DNA of 64,000 nucleotides, from the NCBI RefSeq assembly GCF_036192275.1, contig NZ_CP108088.1:7193501-7257500 (forward strand). The letters are read 5' to 3'. This stretch comes from Streptomyces sp. NBC_00250 (GTDB taxonomy: Bacteria > Actinomycetota > Actinomycetes > Streptomycetales > Streptomycetaceae). The translations under genes were made by a program, and so were the position numbers. The notes beneath the pieces are model-generated. The model was not told the origin of the DNA. It saw nothing but the letters and a program-made list of their open reading frames with translations, and did not search any database. Shown piece by piece: positions 1 through 8,502 of this stretch; position 1 is the first letter of the stretch, and every line of letters begins with the position of its first letter.

Positions 1-495
1 GCCGCCCTCCACGGCCCGGACGGCCGCGAGCAGGTCGGCCGCCGTGCCGCTCAGCTTGGCGCCGCTCGCCAGGGGCCCTTCCTTCTCGGCCTTCCGCGCC
101 TCGATCCTGGCCCGCAGCTCCCGCTGCGCGGCGAGTTCGGCCTGCGCGTCGCTCAACTCGGGCGTGTCGGAGCCCTTGGCGTCGGCCTCGCCCGCCGTGC
201 CCGACTCCTCGTCGGCGTCGGCGTCGGCAGAATCGGCCGGGGCGGACTCCTCGGGCTCCTCGGGCTTCTCGGCGGCCTCGGGCCCCTGAGGCGGCTCGGC
301 CGTGCCGGACTCCTCCGACGCCTCGGCCGCGTCGGGCTCCTGAGCCGTCGCCGGCTCCTCGGCCGGCGCGGACTCCTCGGCCGTCCCCGGCCCCTCGGGC
401 TCGGCGGCTCCCTCCCGTACGTCCTCCTGGACGTCCTCGGTGGGTTCCACGTCCTCGGGTGCCTCGGGCGCGGTCTCCCCGGAAGGCTCGGTCAC
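1..495 (-). CDS. Acidic N-terminus of an edge-truncated protein (possible helix-hairpin-helix/RecD2-like family)
   Basis: Only the first 165 codons lie in the window; the gene runs off the left edge. Translation starts at GTG 493-495, which overlaps the TGA of the upstream aldo/keto reductase by 4 nt (GTGA), so the two are probably translationally coupled. The first ~110 residues are low complexity (Glu, Ala, Pro, Asp, Ser), followed by a helical stretch with AQRELRARIEARKAEK and SGAKLSGTAADLLAAVRAVE. Streptomyces proteins annotated as helix-hairpin-helix/RecD2-like that I remember begin this way next to an aldo/keto reductase. No catalytic motif is visible in the present part, so the family is inference; the reality of the gene is well supported by codon usage and the overlap. 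Confidence 0.6.
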   Translation of the reverse strand, partial: MTEPSGETAPEAPEDVEPTEDVQEDVREGAAEPEGPGTAEESAPAEEPATAQEPDAAEASEESGTAEPPQGPEAAEKPEEPEESAPADSADADADEESGTAGEADAKGSDTPELSDAQAELAAQRELRARIEARKAEKEGPLASGAKLSGTAADLLAAVRAVEGG

Positions 496-1469
496 AAGGT
501 GCTCCAGTCGTGATCCGGATAGCGGTGCACGGGCGCCGACACATCGTTCAGCGCCCGACAGATCTCGTCAGGAAGACTAAGGGTCTCCACCGACAACGCG
601 GCCGTGAGCTGCCGCGCCGTGCGCGCGCCGACGATCGGGGCGGTCACCCCGGGCCGGTCGCGGACCCAGGCGAGCGCCACGTGCAGCGGGGTCGTCGCCA
701 GCCCGTCGGCCGCCGTCGCGACCGCGTCCACGATCCGGCTCGCCGCCTCGTCCAGGTACGGCTCCACGAACGGCGCCATGGTCTCGGACGCGCCCCGGGA
801 GTCGGACGGGGTCCCGCTGCGGTACTTGCCCGTCAGGACCCCGCGCCCGAGCGGCGAGGACGGCAGCAGGCCTATCCCGAGGTCCTGCGCGGCCGGCAGC
901 ACCTCGCGCTCCACGCCCCGCTGGAGCAGCGAGTACTCGAGCTGCGCCCCCGCGAGCCGGGTCCGGTCGCCGCCGAGCTGCCAGGTGCCGGCCTTGGCGA
1001 GCTGCCAGCCGCAGAAGTTCGCCACGCCCGCGTACCGGGCGCGCCCGCTGCGTACGGCGATGTCCAGCGCCTGGAGGGACTCCTCAAGGGGCGTGTACGG
1101 GTCGAAGGCGTGCAGCTGCCACAGGTCCACGTGATCCGTGCCGAGCCGGGCGAGGGAGGCGTCGAGCGCGGCGAGCAGATGCCCGCGCGAGCCGTCCGTG
1201 CGCCGGTCGGGGTCCGGGACACTGCCCGCCTTGGTCGACAGGACGAGGTCCTGCCGGGACACGAGCCGCTCCATGAGGCGCCCGAGCAGATACTCCGCCT
1301 CGCCCCCGCCGTACACGTCGGCGGTGTCCACGAGCGTGCCGCCCGCGTCCCAGAACGCCTTCAACTGCTCGGCGGCGTCGTGCTCGTCGGTGTCCCGGCC
1401 CCAGGTGAGGGTGCCGAGTCCGATGCGCGACACACGCAGGCCGGTACGTCCGAGATGCCTCTGCTCCAT
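492..1469 (-). CDS. Aldo/keto reductase
   Basis: A 325-residue NADPH-dependent aldo/keto reductase of the bacterial YghZ/Tas-like branch, expected to be a cytosolic (alpha/beta)8 barrel reducing aldehydes or ketones; substrate unknown. The N-terminus MEQRHLGRTGLRVSRIGLGT is typical. The catalytic tetrad is visible: Asp in VDTADVYGGGEAE, Tyr in the same segment, Lys in LSTKAG and His in DLWQLHAFD. I chose ATG 1467-1469 because homologues start there and because a TAATCT box lies 7 nt upstream (minus strand, 1482-1477) with no Shine-Dalgarno, which suggests a leaderless transcript. The frame stays open ~49 codons further upstream, but that part looks like noncoding sequence. It overlaps the downstream gene by 4 nt. 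Confidence 0.9.
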   Translation of the reverse strand: MEQRHLGRTGLRVSRIGLGTLTWGRDTDEHDAAEQLKAFWDAGGTLVDTADVYGGGEAEYLLGRLMERLVSRQDLVLSTKAGSVPDPDRRTDGSRGHLLAALDASLARLGTDHVDLWQLHAFDPYTPLEESLQALDIAVRSGRARYAGVANFCGWQLAKAGTWQLGGDRTRLAGAQLEYSLLQRGVEREVLPAAQDLGIGLLPSSPLGRGVLTGKYRSGTPSDSRGASETMAPFVEPYLDEAASRIVDAVATAADGLATTPLHVALAWVRDRPGVTAPIVGARTARQLTAALSVETLSLPDEICRALNDVSAPVHRYPDHDWSTL

Positions 1470-1599
1470 GGGCGCGAGATTACTGGCCAAGGCACCACGC
1501 GGAGAGAGCCTGTGGACAACCGCGTCCTGACGGAAGCCCCGACCGCGCGCTAGAGTCCCGCCCACAAGGACGTTACCGATGGGTAAGGGGTGCGTGGAC

Positions 1600-2649
1600 A
1601 TGCGGCTCGGCATCAACCTCGGCTACTGGGGTGCGGGCATGGACGGCGACAACCTCGCCGTCGCCCAGGAGGCGGACCGCCTCGGCTACGACGTGTGCTG
1701 GGCCGCCGAGGCCTACGGCTCCGACGCGCCCACCGTGCTCGCCTGGGTCGCGGCGAAGACGGAGCGGATCGACGTCGGCTCCGCGATCATGCAGATTCCG
1801 GCCAGGCAGCCGGCGATGACGGCGATGACCGCCGCCACCCTCGACTCGCTCACCGGCGGCCGCTTCCGCCTCGGCCTCGGCGTCTCCGGACCGCAGGTCT
1901 CCGAGGGCTGGTACGGCGTGAAGTTCGACAAGCCGCTCGCCCGGACCCGCGAGTACGTCGAGATCGTCCGCAAGGCGATGACCCGGGAGCGCCTCAGCTA
2001 CGAGGGCGAGCACTGGACCCTGCCGCTCCCCGGCGGCCCCGGCAAGCCGATCAAGCTCACCGTGCACCCCGAGCGCGAGCACATCCCGCTCTACATCGCC
2101 GCGATCGGTCCCAAGAACCTGGAGCAGACCGGCGAGATCGCCGACGGCGCGCTGCTGATCTTCCCCTCCGCCGCCCATCTGGAGGAGACGGCGCTCCGGC
2201 ACATCCGCGCGGGCCGCGAGAAGGCCGGGCTGACGATGGACGGCTTCGACGTCTGTCCCACCGTCCCGCTCGCCCTGGGGGACGACGTCGACGCGCTCGC
2301 CGACGTGTTCCGCCCGTACACCGCGCTGTACGTCGGCGGCATGGGCAGCCGCAAGCAGAACTTCTACAACCAGCTCGCGCAGCGCATGGGCTACGAGAAG
2401 GAGGCCGCCGAGATCCAGGACAAGTACCTGGCCGGCGACAAGGCGGGTGCCGCCGCGGCCGTACCGCAGAGCCTGATCGACCAGACCTCGCTGCTCGGCT
2501 CCGTCGAGCGGATCGCCGAGCGGATGACGGCCTACGCGGAGGCCGGTGTCACCACCCTGACCCTCGCCCCGGCCGGCTTCACCCTGGACGAGCGGCTGGC
2601 GGCCCTGCGGGCGGGCGTGGAGGCGGCCGAGCGGGCGGGCCTCGCGTAG
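1600..2649 (+). CDS. LLM-class F420-dependent oxidoreductase
   Basis: A 349-residue luciferase-like TIM-barrel oxidoreductase. The N-terminus MRLGINLGYWGAG and the segments DVCWAAEAYGSDAPTVL, TGGRFRLGLGVSGPQVSEGW and IPLYIAAIGPKNLEQTGEIADG match the F420-dependent subgroup (methylene-H4MPT reductase/Rv3520c-like), so it probably uses deazaflavin F420 to reduce an unknown substrate in the cytosol. Start chosen at ATG 1600, with AAGGGG ending 9 nt upstream; an ATG at 1579 is in frame but has no ribosome-binding site. Transcribed divergently from the aldo/keto reductase. A hairpin follows at 2684-2724. Confidence 0.88.
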   Translation: MRLGINLGYWGAGMDGDNLAVAQEADRLGYDVCWAAEAYGSDAPTVLAWVAAKTERIDVGSAIMQIPARQPAMTAMTAATLDSLTGGRFRLGLGVSGPQVSEGWYGVKFDKPLARTREYVEIVRKAMTRERLSYEGEHWTLPLPGGPGKPIKLTVHPEREHIPLYIAAIGPKNLEQTGEIADGALLIFPSAAHLEETALRHIRAGREKAGLTMDGFDVCPTVPLALGDDVDALADVFRPYTALYVGGMGSRKQNFYNQLAQRMGYEKEAAEIQDKYLAGDKAGAAAAVPQSLIDQTSLLGSVERIAERMTAYAEAGVTTLTLAPAGFTLDERLAALRAGVEAAERAGLA

Positions 2650-2683
2650 CGCTTCCGCCGTCGGCGGGACCGAGAGGTTTCCG

Positions 2684-2724
2684 CGGCCGTGGTGGGGGCT
2701 CGGGGGTCTTCCCCGCCACGGCCG
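2684..2724 (+). terminator. Hairpin after the F420-dependent oxidoreductase
   Basis: A 14-bp stem (2684-2697 with 2711-2724, one G-U pair) with a 13-nt loop, 35 nt after the stop codon. No T-run follows, which is usual for GC-rich actinobacterial terminators. Confidence 0.5.
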
Positions 2725-2886
2725 TCATGCAGCACAACGGCTCCACGGGGCCCCCGGTTACGCCCTGGGGACTCACTCTTTCGGCCGAGTCGCCCGGCCC
2801 TCCTGTTGCCCCTCGCCCCGGACCGCATTTGACTCGTTGTCCCGGGGGCCGGACGGAGTGCGGACATGCGCACGGAGGTGGCGGCG

Positions 2887-3672
2887 ATGCTCACGGCCAA
2901 GGGCTTGTTCCAGGAAATCATCGACAACGACGAGTCCTTCCGGCTCTTCTGCTCGATCGCGGCGAGCGGCGAGACCCAGGGCGGCTGGGAGAACGGCCGG
3001 ATCGCGGCCCTCGTCGCGCCCGGCATGAGCGAGCTCACCCCCAAGATCACCCGGCACGGTGCCGACGAGGACAAGCACGGCCGGATCTTCAACGCCCTGA
3101 TGAAGAAGCGCGGCCTCGAACCCGTCCCCGTACCGCCCGGCACCGACTACACGATGCTGCTCGAACAGCGGGGCATCGGCCTCGCGCACGACAAGCTGCG
3201 CCGCGACGAGCCGCTGACCGAGGACGACGTGATCGTCTACCTCGCCCACAGTCGCGTCACCGAGCAGCGGGCCGCCGACCAGATGGACATGCTCGTCACG
3301 TACTTCGGGGACCACCCCGAACTCGGCAAGGCCATCCACATGATCGACAACGACGAGGCGAACCACCTCGCCTACTGCCACGAGGAACTGCTCCGCCTCG
3401 CGCGGGCGGGACACGGCCGGCTCATCCAGCGGACCCTGCGCGAATCCGCCCTCGTCGAGATCCAGGTCTACCGCGACGTCAGCCTCGCCGTGATGGGTCA
3501 CATGGGACGGATCCTGCGCTGGCCCCGGCCCAAGGCGGCCGTCCTCGCGGCGGGCATCCGCGGGATGTACGCGTACGAGCGCGCCGCCGGCTGGCACCGG
3601 ATGGTCGGCCTGAAGATGCCCGAACGGCTCGACGCCCTCGGCGGGCCCGCGACCCCCGCTCCGGCCTTCTGA
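2887..3672 (+). CDS. Ferritin-like (diiron) domain protein
   Basis: A 261-residue mostly helical protein. Two ExxH pairs typical of ferritin-like four-helix diiron folds are visible (GADEDKHGR and NDEANHLAYCHEE), plus an intervening Glu in RVTEQRAADQM. Actinobacterial homologues are annotated only as ferritin-like domain-containing, and the substrate is unknown. ATG 2887 is preferred: it has GGAGG 8 nt upstream, while the in-frame ATG at 2866 has only a weaker GGAG. The C-terminal ~60 residues contain a basic stretch (LRWPRPKAAVL) without a membrane segment. It stands alone and converges on corA. A diiron oxidase/hydroxylase or an iron store are both possible; sequence alone does not decide. 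Confidence 0.8.
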   Translation: MLTAKGLFQEIIDNDESFRLFCSIAASGETQGGWENGRIAALVAPGMSELTPKITRHGADEDKHGRIFNALMKKRGLEPVPVPPGTDYTMLLEQRGIGLAHDKLRRDEPLTEDDVIVYLAHSRVTEQRAADQMDMLVTYFGDHPELGKAIHMIDNDEANHLAYCHEELLRLARAGHGRLIQRTLRESALVEIQVYRDVSLAVMGHMGRILRWPRPKAAVLAAGIRGMYAYERAAGWHRMVGLKMPERLDALGGPATPAPAF

Positions 3673-3753
3673 GACCTTCCGAGAGGCCCCTGTCCCCGGT
3701 CCGGCCCCTGTCCCGCCCCCGGTCCGGCCCTGCCTTCCGGGCGGGGCCGGGTC

Positions 3754-4737
3754 TCACATCCAGCCGCGCCGCTTGAACATCCGGTAGAGGGTCATGACGA
3801 TGCCCGCCATCACCACGATCACCACCGGGTACGACGCCACCCAGTGCAGCTCCGGCATGTGCTCGAAGTTCATGCCGTAGACGCCCGCGACCATCGTGGG
3901 GACCGCGGCCATGGCCGCCCACGCCGAGATCTTCCGCATGTCGTCGTTCTGCCGGACCCCCATCTGCGCGAGATGCGCCGACAGCACGTCGGACAGGAGC
4001 CGGTCGAGCCCCTCCACCTGCTCGTTGGCGCGCAGCAGATGGTCGTTGACGTCCCGGAAGAACGGGTGCGCCTCCTTGTTCACGAACGGCACCGAACCGG
4101 CCGTGAGCCGGGCCAGCGGTCCGGCGAGCGGACCGCTGGCCCGCCGGAACTCCAGGACCTGCCGCTTCGCCGTGTAGATCCGCTCCGCGGTGTTCGCCGG
4201 ATTGCCTCCGGTGGGCGCGAAGACGTCCGCCTCCAGCTCCTCCAGGTCGACCTGGAGCTCGCCCGTCACATCGAGGTAGTGGTCCACGATCGCGTCGCTC
4301 ACCGCGTACAGCACCGCCGTCGGACCGTGCTTCAGCACCTCGGGATCGGCTTCGAGCCGTCGGCGCACCTCGGCGAGGGGCGCGCCCTCGCCGTGCCGGA
4401 CCGTCACCACGAAGGAGTCGCCCATGAACAGCATCAGCTCGCCGGAGGAGACCCGGTCGCTCTCCGGCTCGTAGACGATCGGCTTGAGCACCGCGAAGAG
4501 GGAGTCGTCGTAGACCTCGAGCTTGGGGCGCTGGTGGGCCTTGAGGGCGTCCTCGACGGCCAGCGGGTGCAGCGCGAACTCCGAGGCGACATGGTCGAAC
4601 TCGGCCTCCGTGGGCTCGTGGAGCCCCACCCACAGAAAGGCGTCGCCGGTGGCCCGCGCCTCGTCGAGGGCGTCGGAGAGGTCGGCGGGTCCGTCCGTAC
4701 GGCGCCCGTCCCGATAGATGGCAGAGTCCACGATCAC
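3754..4737 (-). CDS. corA: CorA-type magnesium/cobalt transporter
   Basis: A 327-residue CorA-family divalent cation channel. The N-terminal cytoplasmic domain begins VIVDSAIYRDGRR; a long helical region leads to two C-terminal membrane helices. The signature YGMN is present in VAGVYGMNFEHMPEL, at the end of TM1, and the protein ends with the basic tail MFKRRGWM, as usual. GTG 4735-4737 is chosen as start because homologues begin with V/M-IVD at this point; the open frame continues upstream only as shadow sequence. It is divergent from the phosphatase gene, and the 117-bp spacer must hold both promoters. Confidence 0.92.
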   Translation of the reverse strand: MIVDSAIYRDGRRTDGPADLSDALDEARATGDAFLWVGLHEPTEAEFDHVASEFALHPLAVEDALKAHQRPKLEVYDDSLFAVLKPIVYEPESDRVSSGELMLFMGDSFVVTVRHGEGAPLAEVRRRLEADPEVLKHGPTAVLYAVSDAIVDHYLDVTGELQVDLEELEADVFAPTGGNPANTAERIYTAKRQVLEFRRASGPLAGPLARLTAGSVPFVNKEAHPFFRDVNDHLLRANEQVEGLDRLLSDVLSAHLAQMGVRQNDDMRKISAWAAMAAVPTMVAGVYGMNFEHMPELHWVASYPVVIVVMAGIVMTLYRMFKRRGWM

Positions 4738-4841
4738 GGGCCGTATTCTCCATCGAACGGCCCCACCACGCACGCGTGGATCCGGTCCGAGGCCGTCCGA
4801 CCCCATCCGGCCGGACCCGCCGGGTTCCTCGGGGCACCGCC

Positions 4842-4847
4842 TAGGCT
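4842..4847 (+). promoter_or_regulatory. -10 box (TAGGCT) of a probable leaderless promoter
   Basis: TAGGCT ends 7 nt before ATG 4855 and no Shine-Dalgarno sequence is present between them, so transcription would start at or next to the start codon. Confidence 0.5.
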
Positions 4848-4854
4848 GGCCGGC

Positions 4855-5544
4855 ATGGCCACGTTGATCCTCGTCCGGCACGGACGCTCCACCGCCAACA
4901 CCTCCGGGGTCCTCGCCGGGCGCATGCCCGGGGTCTCCCTCGACGAGCGGGGTGCCGCCCAGGCCGCCGCGCTTCCCGGGCGCCTCGCGGACGTCCCGCT
5001 CGCCGCCGTCGTCTCCAGCCCCCTCCAGCGCTGCCGGGAGACCGTGCGGCCCCTCCTCGACGCCCGGCCGGACCTCCCGCTGCACGTCGAGGACCGGATC
5101 AACGAGTGCGACTACGGCGACTGGTCGGGCCGCAAGCTGGCCGAACTCAACGACGAACCGCTGATGGAGGTCGTCCAGGCGCACGCCTCCGCCGCGGCCT
5201 TCCCCGGCGGCGAGTCCATGCGCGCGATGCAGGCCCGCGCCGTCGGCGCCGTGCACGACTGGAACGCGCGGATCGAGGCCGAGCACGGCGAGGACGCCGC
5301 CTACGTCATGTGCTCCCACGGCGACATCGTCAAGTCGATCGTGGCGGACGCGCTCGGACTCCACCTCGACCTCTTCCAGCGCATCCACGTCGACCCCTGC
5401 TCGGTCACCGTGATCCGCTACACGCGCCTGCGTCCCTTCCTCGTCCGCCTCGGCGACACCGGGGACTTCGCCGGTTTCGCGCCCCGCGAGCACCCCGACA
5501 CCAGTGGGACCGCCGAGGTCGGGGGTGGTGCGGGCGCACCGTGA
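4855..5544 (+). CDS. Histidine phosphatase family protein (phosphoglycerate mutase-like, mshC neighbourhood)
   Basis: A 229-residue member of the histidine phosphatase superfamily. The catalytic RHG is in LILVRHGRSTAN near residue 9, the second Arg in SSPLQRCRET, and the second catalytic His in VMCSHGDIVKS. In Actinobacteria this gene, the DUF3090 gene, the SCO1664-family gene and mshC form a conserved row, as they do here, so a role linked to mycothiol metabolism has been suspected; the substrate is unknown. The ~25 C-terminal residues (Gly/Ala-rich, ending GGGAGAP) look disordered. DUF3090 follows after 68 nt. Confidence 0.88.
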   Translation: MATLILVRHGRSTANTSGVLAGRMPGVSLDERGAAQAAALPGRLADVPLAAVVSSPLQRCRETVRPLLDARPDLPLHVEDRINECDYGDWSGRKLAELNDEPLMEVVQAHASAAAFPGGESMRAMQARAVGAVHDWNARIEAEHGEDAAYVMCSHGDIVKSIVADALGLHLDLFQRIHVDPCSVTVIRYTRLRPFLVRLGDTGDFAGFAPREHPDTSGTAEVGGGAGAP

Positions 5545-5612
5545 TCCCTTCGCGCAGTAGGGTGGACGCGCCGCTGTAGTACGACTGTCGAGACGCAAGG
5601 GAGCCGGGAAAC

Positions 5613-6203
5613 GTGTCCCGTCAGGTGTTCCTCTACGACCCACCGGAGCGTTTCGTGGCCGGTACGGTCGGGCTGCCTGGTCGCCGTACGTTCTTCCTCC
5701 AGGCGTCCGCCGGCGGCCGGGTCACCAGCGTCGCCCTGGAGAAGACACAGGTCGCCGCCCTCGCCGAGCGCATGGACGAACTCCTCGACGAGGTCGTCCG
5801 CCGTACCGGGGGCAACGCGCCGGTCCCCGCCGTCGCCCCCGCCGAGGTCTCCGACACCGCCCCCCTCGACGTCCCCGTCGAGGAGGAGTTCCGGGTCGGC
5901 ACCATGGCCCTCGCCTGGGACGGCGAGGAGCAGCGCATGATCGTCGAGGCGCAGGCGCTCGTCGAACTCGACGTGGACTCCGAGGAGGACCTCGCCGAGG
6001 CCGAGGAGCGGCTGCTCCAGGACGAGGAGAACGGCCCGCCGATGCTCCGCGTCCGCCTCAGCGGCGCCGCGGCCCGCGCCTTCGCGAAGCGCGCCCTGGA
6101 CGTCGTCAACGCCGGCCGGCCGCCCTGCCCGCTGTGCAGCCTGCCGCTCGACCCCGAGGGCCACGTCTGCCCGCGCCAGAACGGATACCGCCGCGGAGCA
6201 TGA
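5613..6203 (+). CDS. DUF3090 family protein
   Basis: A 196-residue protein of a family almost confined to Actinobacteria, of unknown biochemical function. It begins VSRQVFLYDPPERFVAGTVG (GTG start, GGGAG upstream in gggagccgggaaac). A C-terminal zinc-ribbon-like patch is clear: PPCPLCSLPLDPEGHVCPRQNG, three Cys plus a His. The middle is acidic (EEDLAEAEERLLQDEEN). Its stop overlaps the start of the SCO1664-family gene by ATGA, so the two are coupled and likely work together. Confidence 0.9.
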   Translation: MSRQVFLYDPPERFVAGTVGLPGRRTFFLQASAGGRVTSVALEKTQVAALAERMDELLDEVVRRTGGNAPVPAVAPAEVSDTAPLDVPVEEEFRVGTMALAWDGEEQRMIVEAQALVELDVDSEEDLAEAEERLLQDEENGPPMLRVRLSGAAARAFAKRALDVVNAGRPPCPLCSLPLDPEGHVCPRQNGYRRGA

Positions 6204-7006
6204 GCAGCAGCCCCACGACGCCCCCGGACGCCGAGCTGCTCGCCCACGGTGAACTGACCGTGCGCGGCCGGGTCCGCGAGGCCTCCAACGCCGTGCTCTA
6301 CTGCTCCGTCGCCTACGAGGGACGGGAAGCGGCCTGCGTCTACAAGCCGGTCGCGGGCGAGCAGCCGCTGTGGGACTTCCCCGACGGCACGCTCGCCCAG
6401 CGCGAGGTCGCCGCGTACGAGATCTCCGAGGCCACCGGCTGGGGCCTGGTCCCGCCGACCGTGCTCCGCGACGGGCCGTACGGGGAGGGCATGGTCCAGC
6501 TGTGGATCGAGGCCGACCCCGAGGCGCGTCTCCTCGCCCTCACCGAGGACGACGAGGCGGGCGAGGGCTGGAAGGCCGTCGGACCCGCCCAGGTCGACGA
6601 GGACCGCACCGCGCTCCTCGTCCACGCGGACACCCCCGAGCTGCGCCGGCTCGCCGTCCTGGACGCCGTCATCAACAACGGCGACCGGAAGGGCGGGCAC
6701 CTGCTGCCCGCCCCGGACGGCCACCTCTACGGCATCGACCACGGGGTCACCTTCCACGTCGACGACAAGCTGCGCACCCTGCTGTGGGGCTGGGCGGGCG
6801 AGCAGCTGCCCGCCGAGGCGGCCGGGGTGCTCGACGCCCTCTACCGCTCCCTGGCCCCGGGAGAGCCCCTCGCCGCCCGTCTGGCCGAACTGCTCACCGA
6901 TGCCGAGGTCGCGGCCGTACGCGCCCGCGTGGAGGCGCTGCGGGCCACCGGACGGCACCCGGAGCCCTCGGGTCAGTGGCCGTCGATCCCCTGGCCGCCG
7001 GTCTGA
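6200..7006 (+). CDS. SCO1664 family protein (PI3/4-kinase or HipA-like fold)
   Basis: A 268-residue protein of the actinobacterial SCO1664 family (mycobacterial counterpart beside mshC). It carries features of an atypical kinase fold: an ATP-binding Lys in AACVYKPVAGEQPLW, Glu in AQREVAAYEIS, a catalytic-loop-like AVINNGDRKGGH, and a DFG-like YGIDHGVTF. These resemble phosphatidylinositol 3/4-kinase or HipA-type enzymes; activity and substrate are unknown. It starts at ATG 6200, inside the TGA of the DUF3090 gene. A perfect 18-bp palindrome starts 4 nt after its stop codon. Confidence 0.88.
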   Translation: MSSSPTTPPDAELLAHGELTVRGRVREASNAVLYCSVAYEGREAACVYKPVAGEQPLWDFPDGTLAQREVAAYEISEATGWGLVPPTVLRDGPYGEGMVQLWIEADPEARLLALTEDDEAGEGWKAVGPAQVDEDRTALLVHADTPELRRLAVLDAVINNGDRKGGHLLPAPDGHLYGIDHGVTFHVDDKLRTLLWGWAGEQLPAEAAGVLDALYRSLAPGEPLAARLAELLTDAEVAAVRARVEALRATGRHPEPSGQWPSIPWPPV

Positions 7007-7009
7007 CCG

Positions 7010-7027
7010 GGCCGAAAGCTTTCGGCC
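7010..7027. repeat. Perfect 18-bp palindrome after the SCO1664-family gene
   Basis: GGCCGAAAGCTTTCGGCC reads identically on both strands. It could fold as the stem of a terminator or serve as a protein-binding site in the 150-bp gap before mshC. Confidence 0.55.
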
Positions 7028-7144
7028 AACCCCTCACCGAGGGTCATGCACCCCTGGGGGGTATGCATGCAAGCCTCCGACCCGCAAGAGCGCCTAATCG
7101 GTCAAGATCCCGGATCCGGTTCGTATCCGGAACACCTGTCCGGT

Positions 7145-7150
7145 TACGCT
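7145..7150 (+). promoter_or_regulatory. -10 box (TACGCT) directly before mshC
   Basis: TACGCT ends 6 nt before ATG 7157. There is no Shine-Dalgarno, consistent with a leaderless mshC mRNA. Confidence 0.5.
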
Positions 7151-7156
7151 CGGGTC

Positions 7157-8386
7157 ATGCATGCCTGGCCCGCTTCTGAGGTCCCCGCCCTTCCTGGCAA
7201 GGGCCGCGACCTCCGGATCCACGACACCGCGACCGGCGGACGAGTCACCCTCGCCCCCGGCCCCGTCGCCCGTATCTACGTCTGCGGCATCACGCCGTAC
7301 GACGCGACCCACATGGGTCACGCGGCGACCTACAACGCGTTCGACCTCGTTCAGCGCGTGTGGCTCGACACCAAGCGGCAGGTGCACTACGTCCAGAACG
7401 TCACGGACGTGGACGACCCGCTCCTTGAGCGCGCGATCCGCGACGGCATCGACTGGGTCGGCCTCGCCGAGCGGGAGACCGCCCTCTTCCGCGAGGACAT
7501 GACCGCCCTGCGGATGCTGCCCCCGCAGCACTACATCGGCGCCGTCGAAGCCATACCCGGCATCGTCCCGCTCGTCGAGCGACTCCGGGACGCCGGCGCC
7601 GCCTACGAGCTCGAAGGTGACATCTACTTCTCCGTCGACGCCGACCCGCACTTCGGGCAGGTCTCGAACTACACGGCCGAGCTGATGCGCCACCTCTCCG
7701 CCGAGCGCGGCGGGGACCCGGAGCGCCCCGGCAAGAAGAACCCGCTCGACCCGATGCTCTGGATGGCCGCCCGCGAGGGCGAGCCGAGCTGGGACGGCGC
7801 GAGCCTCGGCGCGGGTCGCCCCGGCTGGCACATCGAGTGCGTCGCCATCGCCCTGGACCACCTCGGCATGGGCTTCGACGTGCAGGGCGGCGGCTCCGAC
7901 CTGATCTTCCCGCACCACGAGATGGGCGCCTCCCACGCCCAGGCGCTCACCGGCGAGTTCCCCATGGCCAAGGCGTACGTCCACGCCGGCATGGTGGCCC
8001 TCGACGGCGAGAAGATGTCCAAGTCCCGCGGCAACCTGGTCTTCGTCTCGAAGCTCCGCCGTGACGGCGTCGACCCGGCCGCCATCCGGCTCGCGCTCCT
8101 CTCCCACCGCTACCGTGACGACTGGGAGTGGACCGACCAGGTCCTCCAGGACGCGCTGGAGCGCCTCGGCCGGTGGCGTGCCGCCGTCTCGCGCCCCGAC
8201 GGCCCGTCCGCCGACGCGCTCGTCGAGGAGCTCCGCGAGGCCCTGTCCGACGACCTCGACACCCCCACCGCGCTCGCCGCGGTGGACCGCTGGGCCGCGC
8301 TCCAGACGGCCGAGGGCGGTACCGACGACTCCGCCCCCGGTCTCGTCTCCCGTGCCGTCGACGCTCTGCTCGGTGTGGCCCTGTAA
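7157..8386 (+). CDS. mshC: L-cysteine:1D-myo-inositol 2-amino-2-deoxy-alpha-D-glucopyranoside ligase (mycothiol synthesis)
   Basis: A 409-residue cysteinyl-tRNA-synthetase-like ligase that joins Cys to GlcN-Ins with ATP, the third step of mycothiol synthesis in the cytosol. The N-terminal [20 protein letters not shown] is diagnostic for MshC. The HIGH-type motif is YDATHMGHA, and the zinc ligands include the Cys of IYVCGIT and the Cys of WHIECVA with the His of [10 protein letters not shown]. The KMSKS loop is [10 protein letters not shown]. It lacks the tRNA-binding C-terminal extension of CysS, as expected. An in-frame ATG at 7046 exists but is outside the conserved protein. A strong terminator follows. 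Confidence 0.96.
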   Translation: MHAWPASEVPALPGKGRDLRIHDTATGGRVTLAPGPVARIYVCGITPYDATHMGHAATYNAFDLVQRVWLDTKRQVHYVQNVTDVDDPLLERAIRDGIDWVGLAERETALFREDMTALRMLPPQHYIGAVEAIPGIVPLVERLRDAGAAYELEGDIYFSVDADPHFGQVSNYTAELMRHLSAERGGDPERPGKKNPLDPMLWMAAREGEPSWDGASLGAGRPGWHIECVAIALDHLGMGFDVQGGGSDLIFPHHEMGASHAQALTGEFPMAKAYVHAGMVALDGEKMSKSRGNLVFVSKLRRDGVDPAAIRLALLSHRYRDDWEWTDQVLQDALERLGRWRAAVSRPDGPSADALVEELREALSDDLDTPTALAAVDRWAALQTAEGGTDDSAPGLVSRAVDALLGVAL

Positions 8387-8416
8387 CGAGCACTACCGAA
8401 CAACTCCGTTTCAGGC

Positions 8417-8464
8417 AACCGCCCTTGGACTTCTTGCCGAAGTCCAAGGGCGGTTCCGTTTTGT
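8417..8464 (+). terminator. Rho-independent terminator of mshC
   Basis: Perfect 17-bp stem (8417-8433 with 8439-8455), 5-nt loop, followed by ccgttttg. Confidence 0.9.
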
Positions 8465-8502
8465 CCTGGCGGGGATGCTCGTTCCTGCGCTAAATAAGCT
8501 CC

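Noticed and set aside
1590..3776. A 728-codon frame overlapping the F420-dependent oxidoreductase and ferritin-like genes
   Set aside because: Its translation is dominated by Arg, Pro and Gly, with no domain. It is a shadow frame of two well-supported genes.
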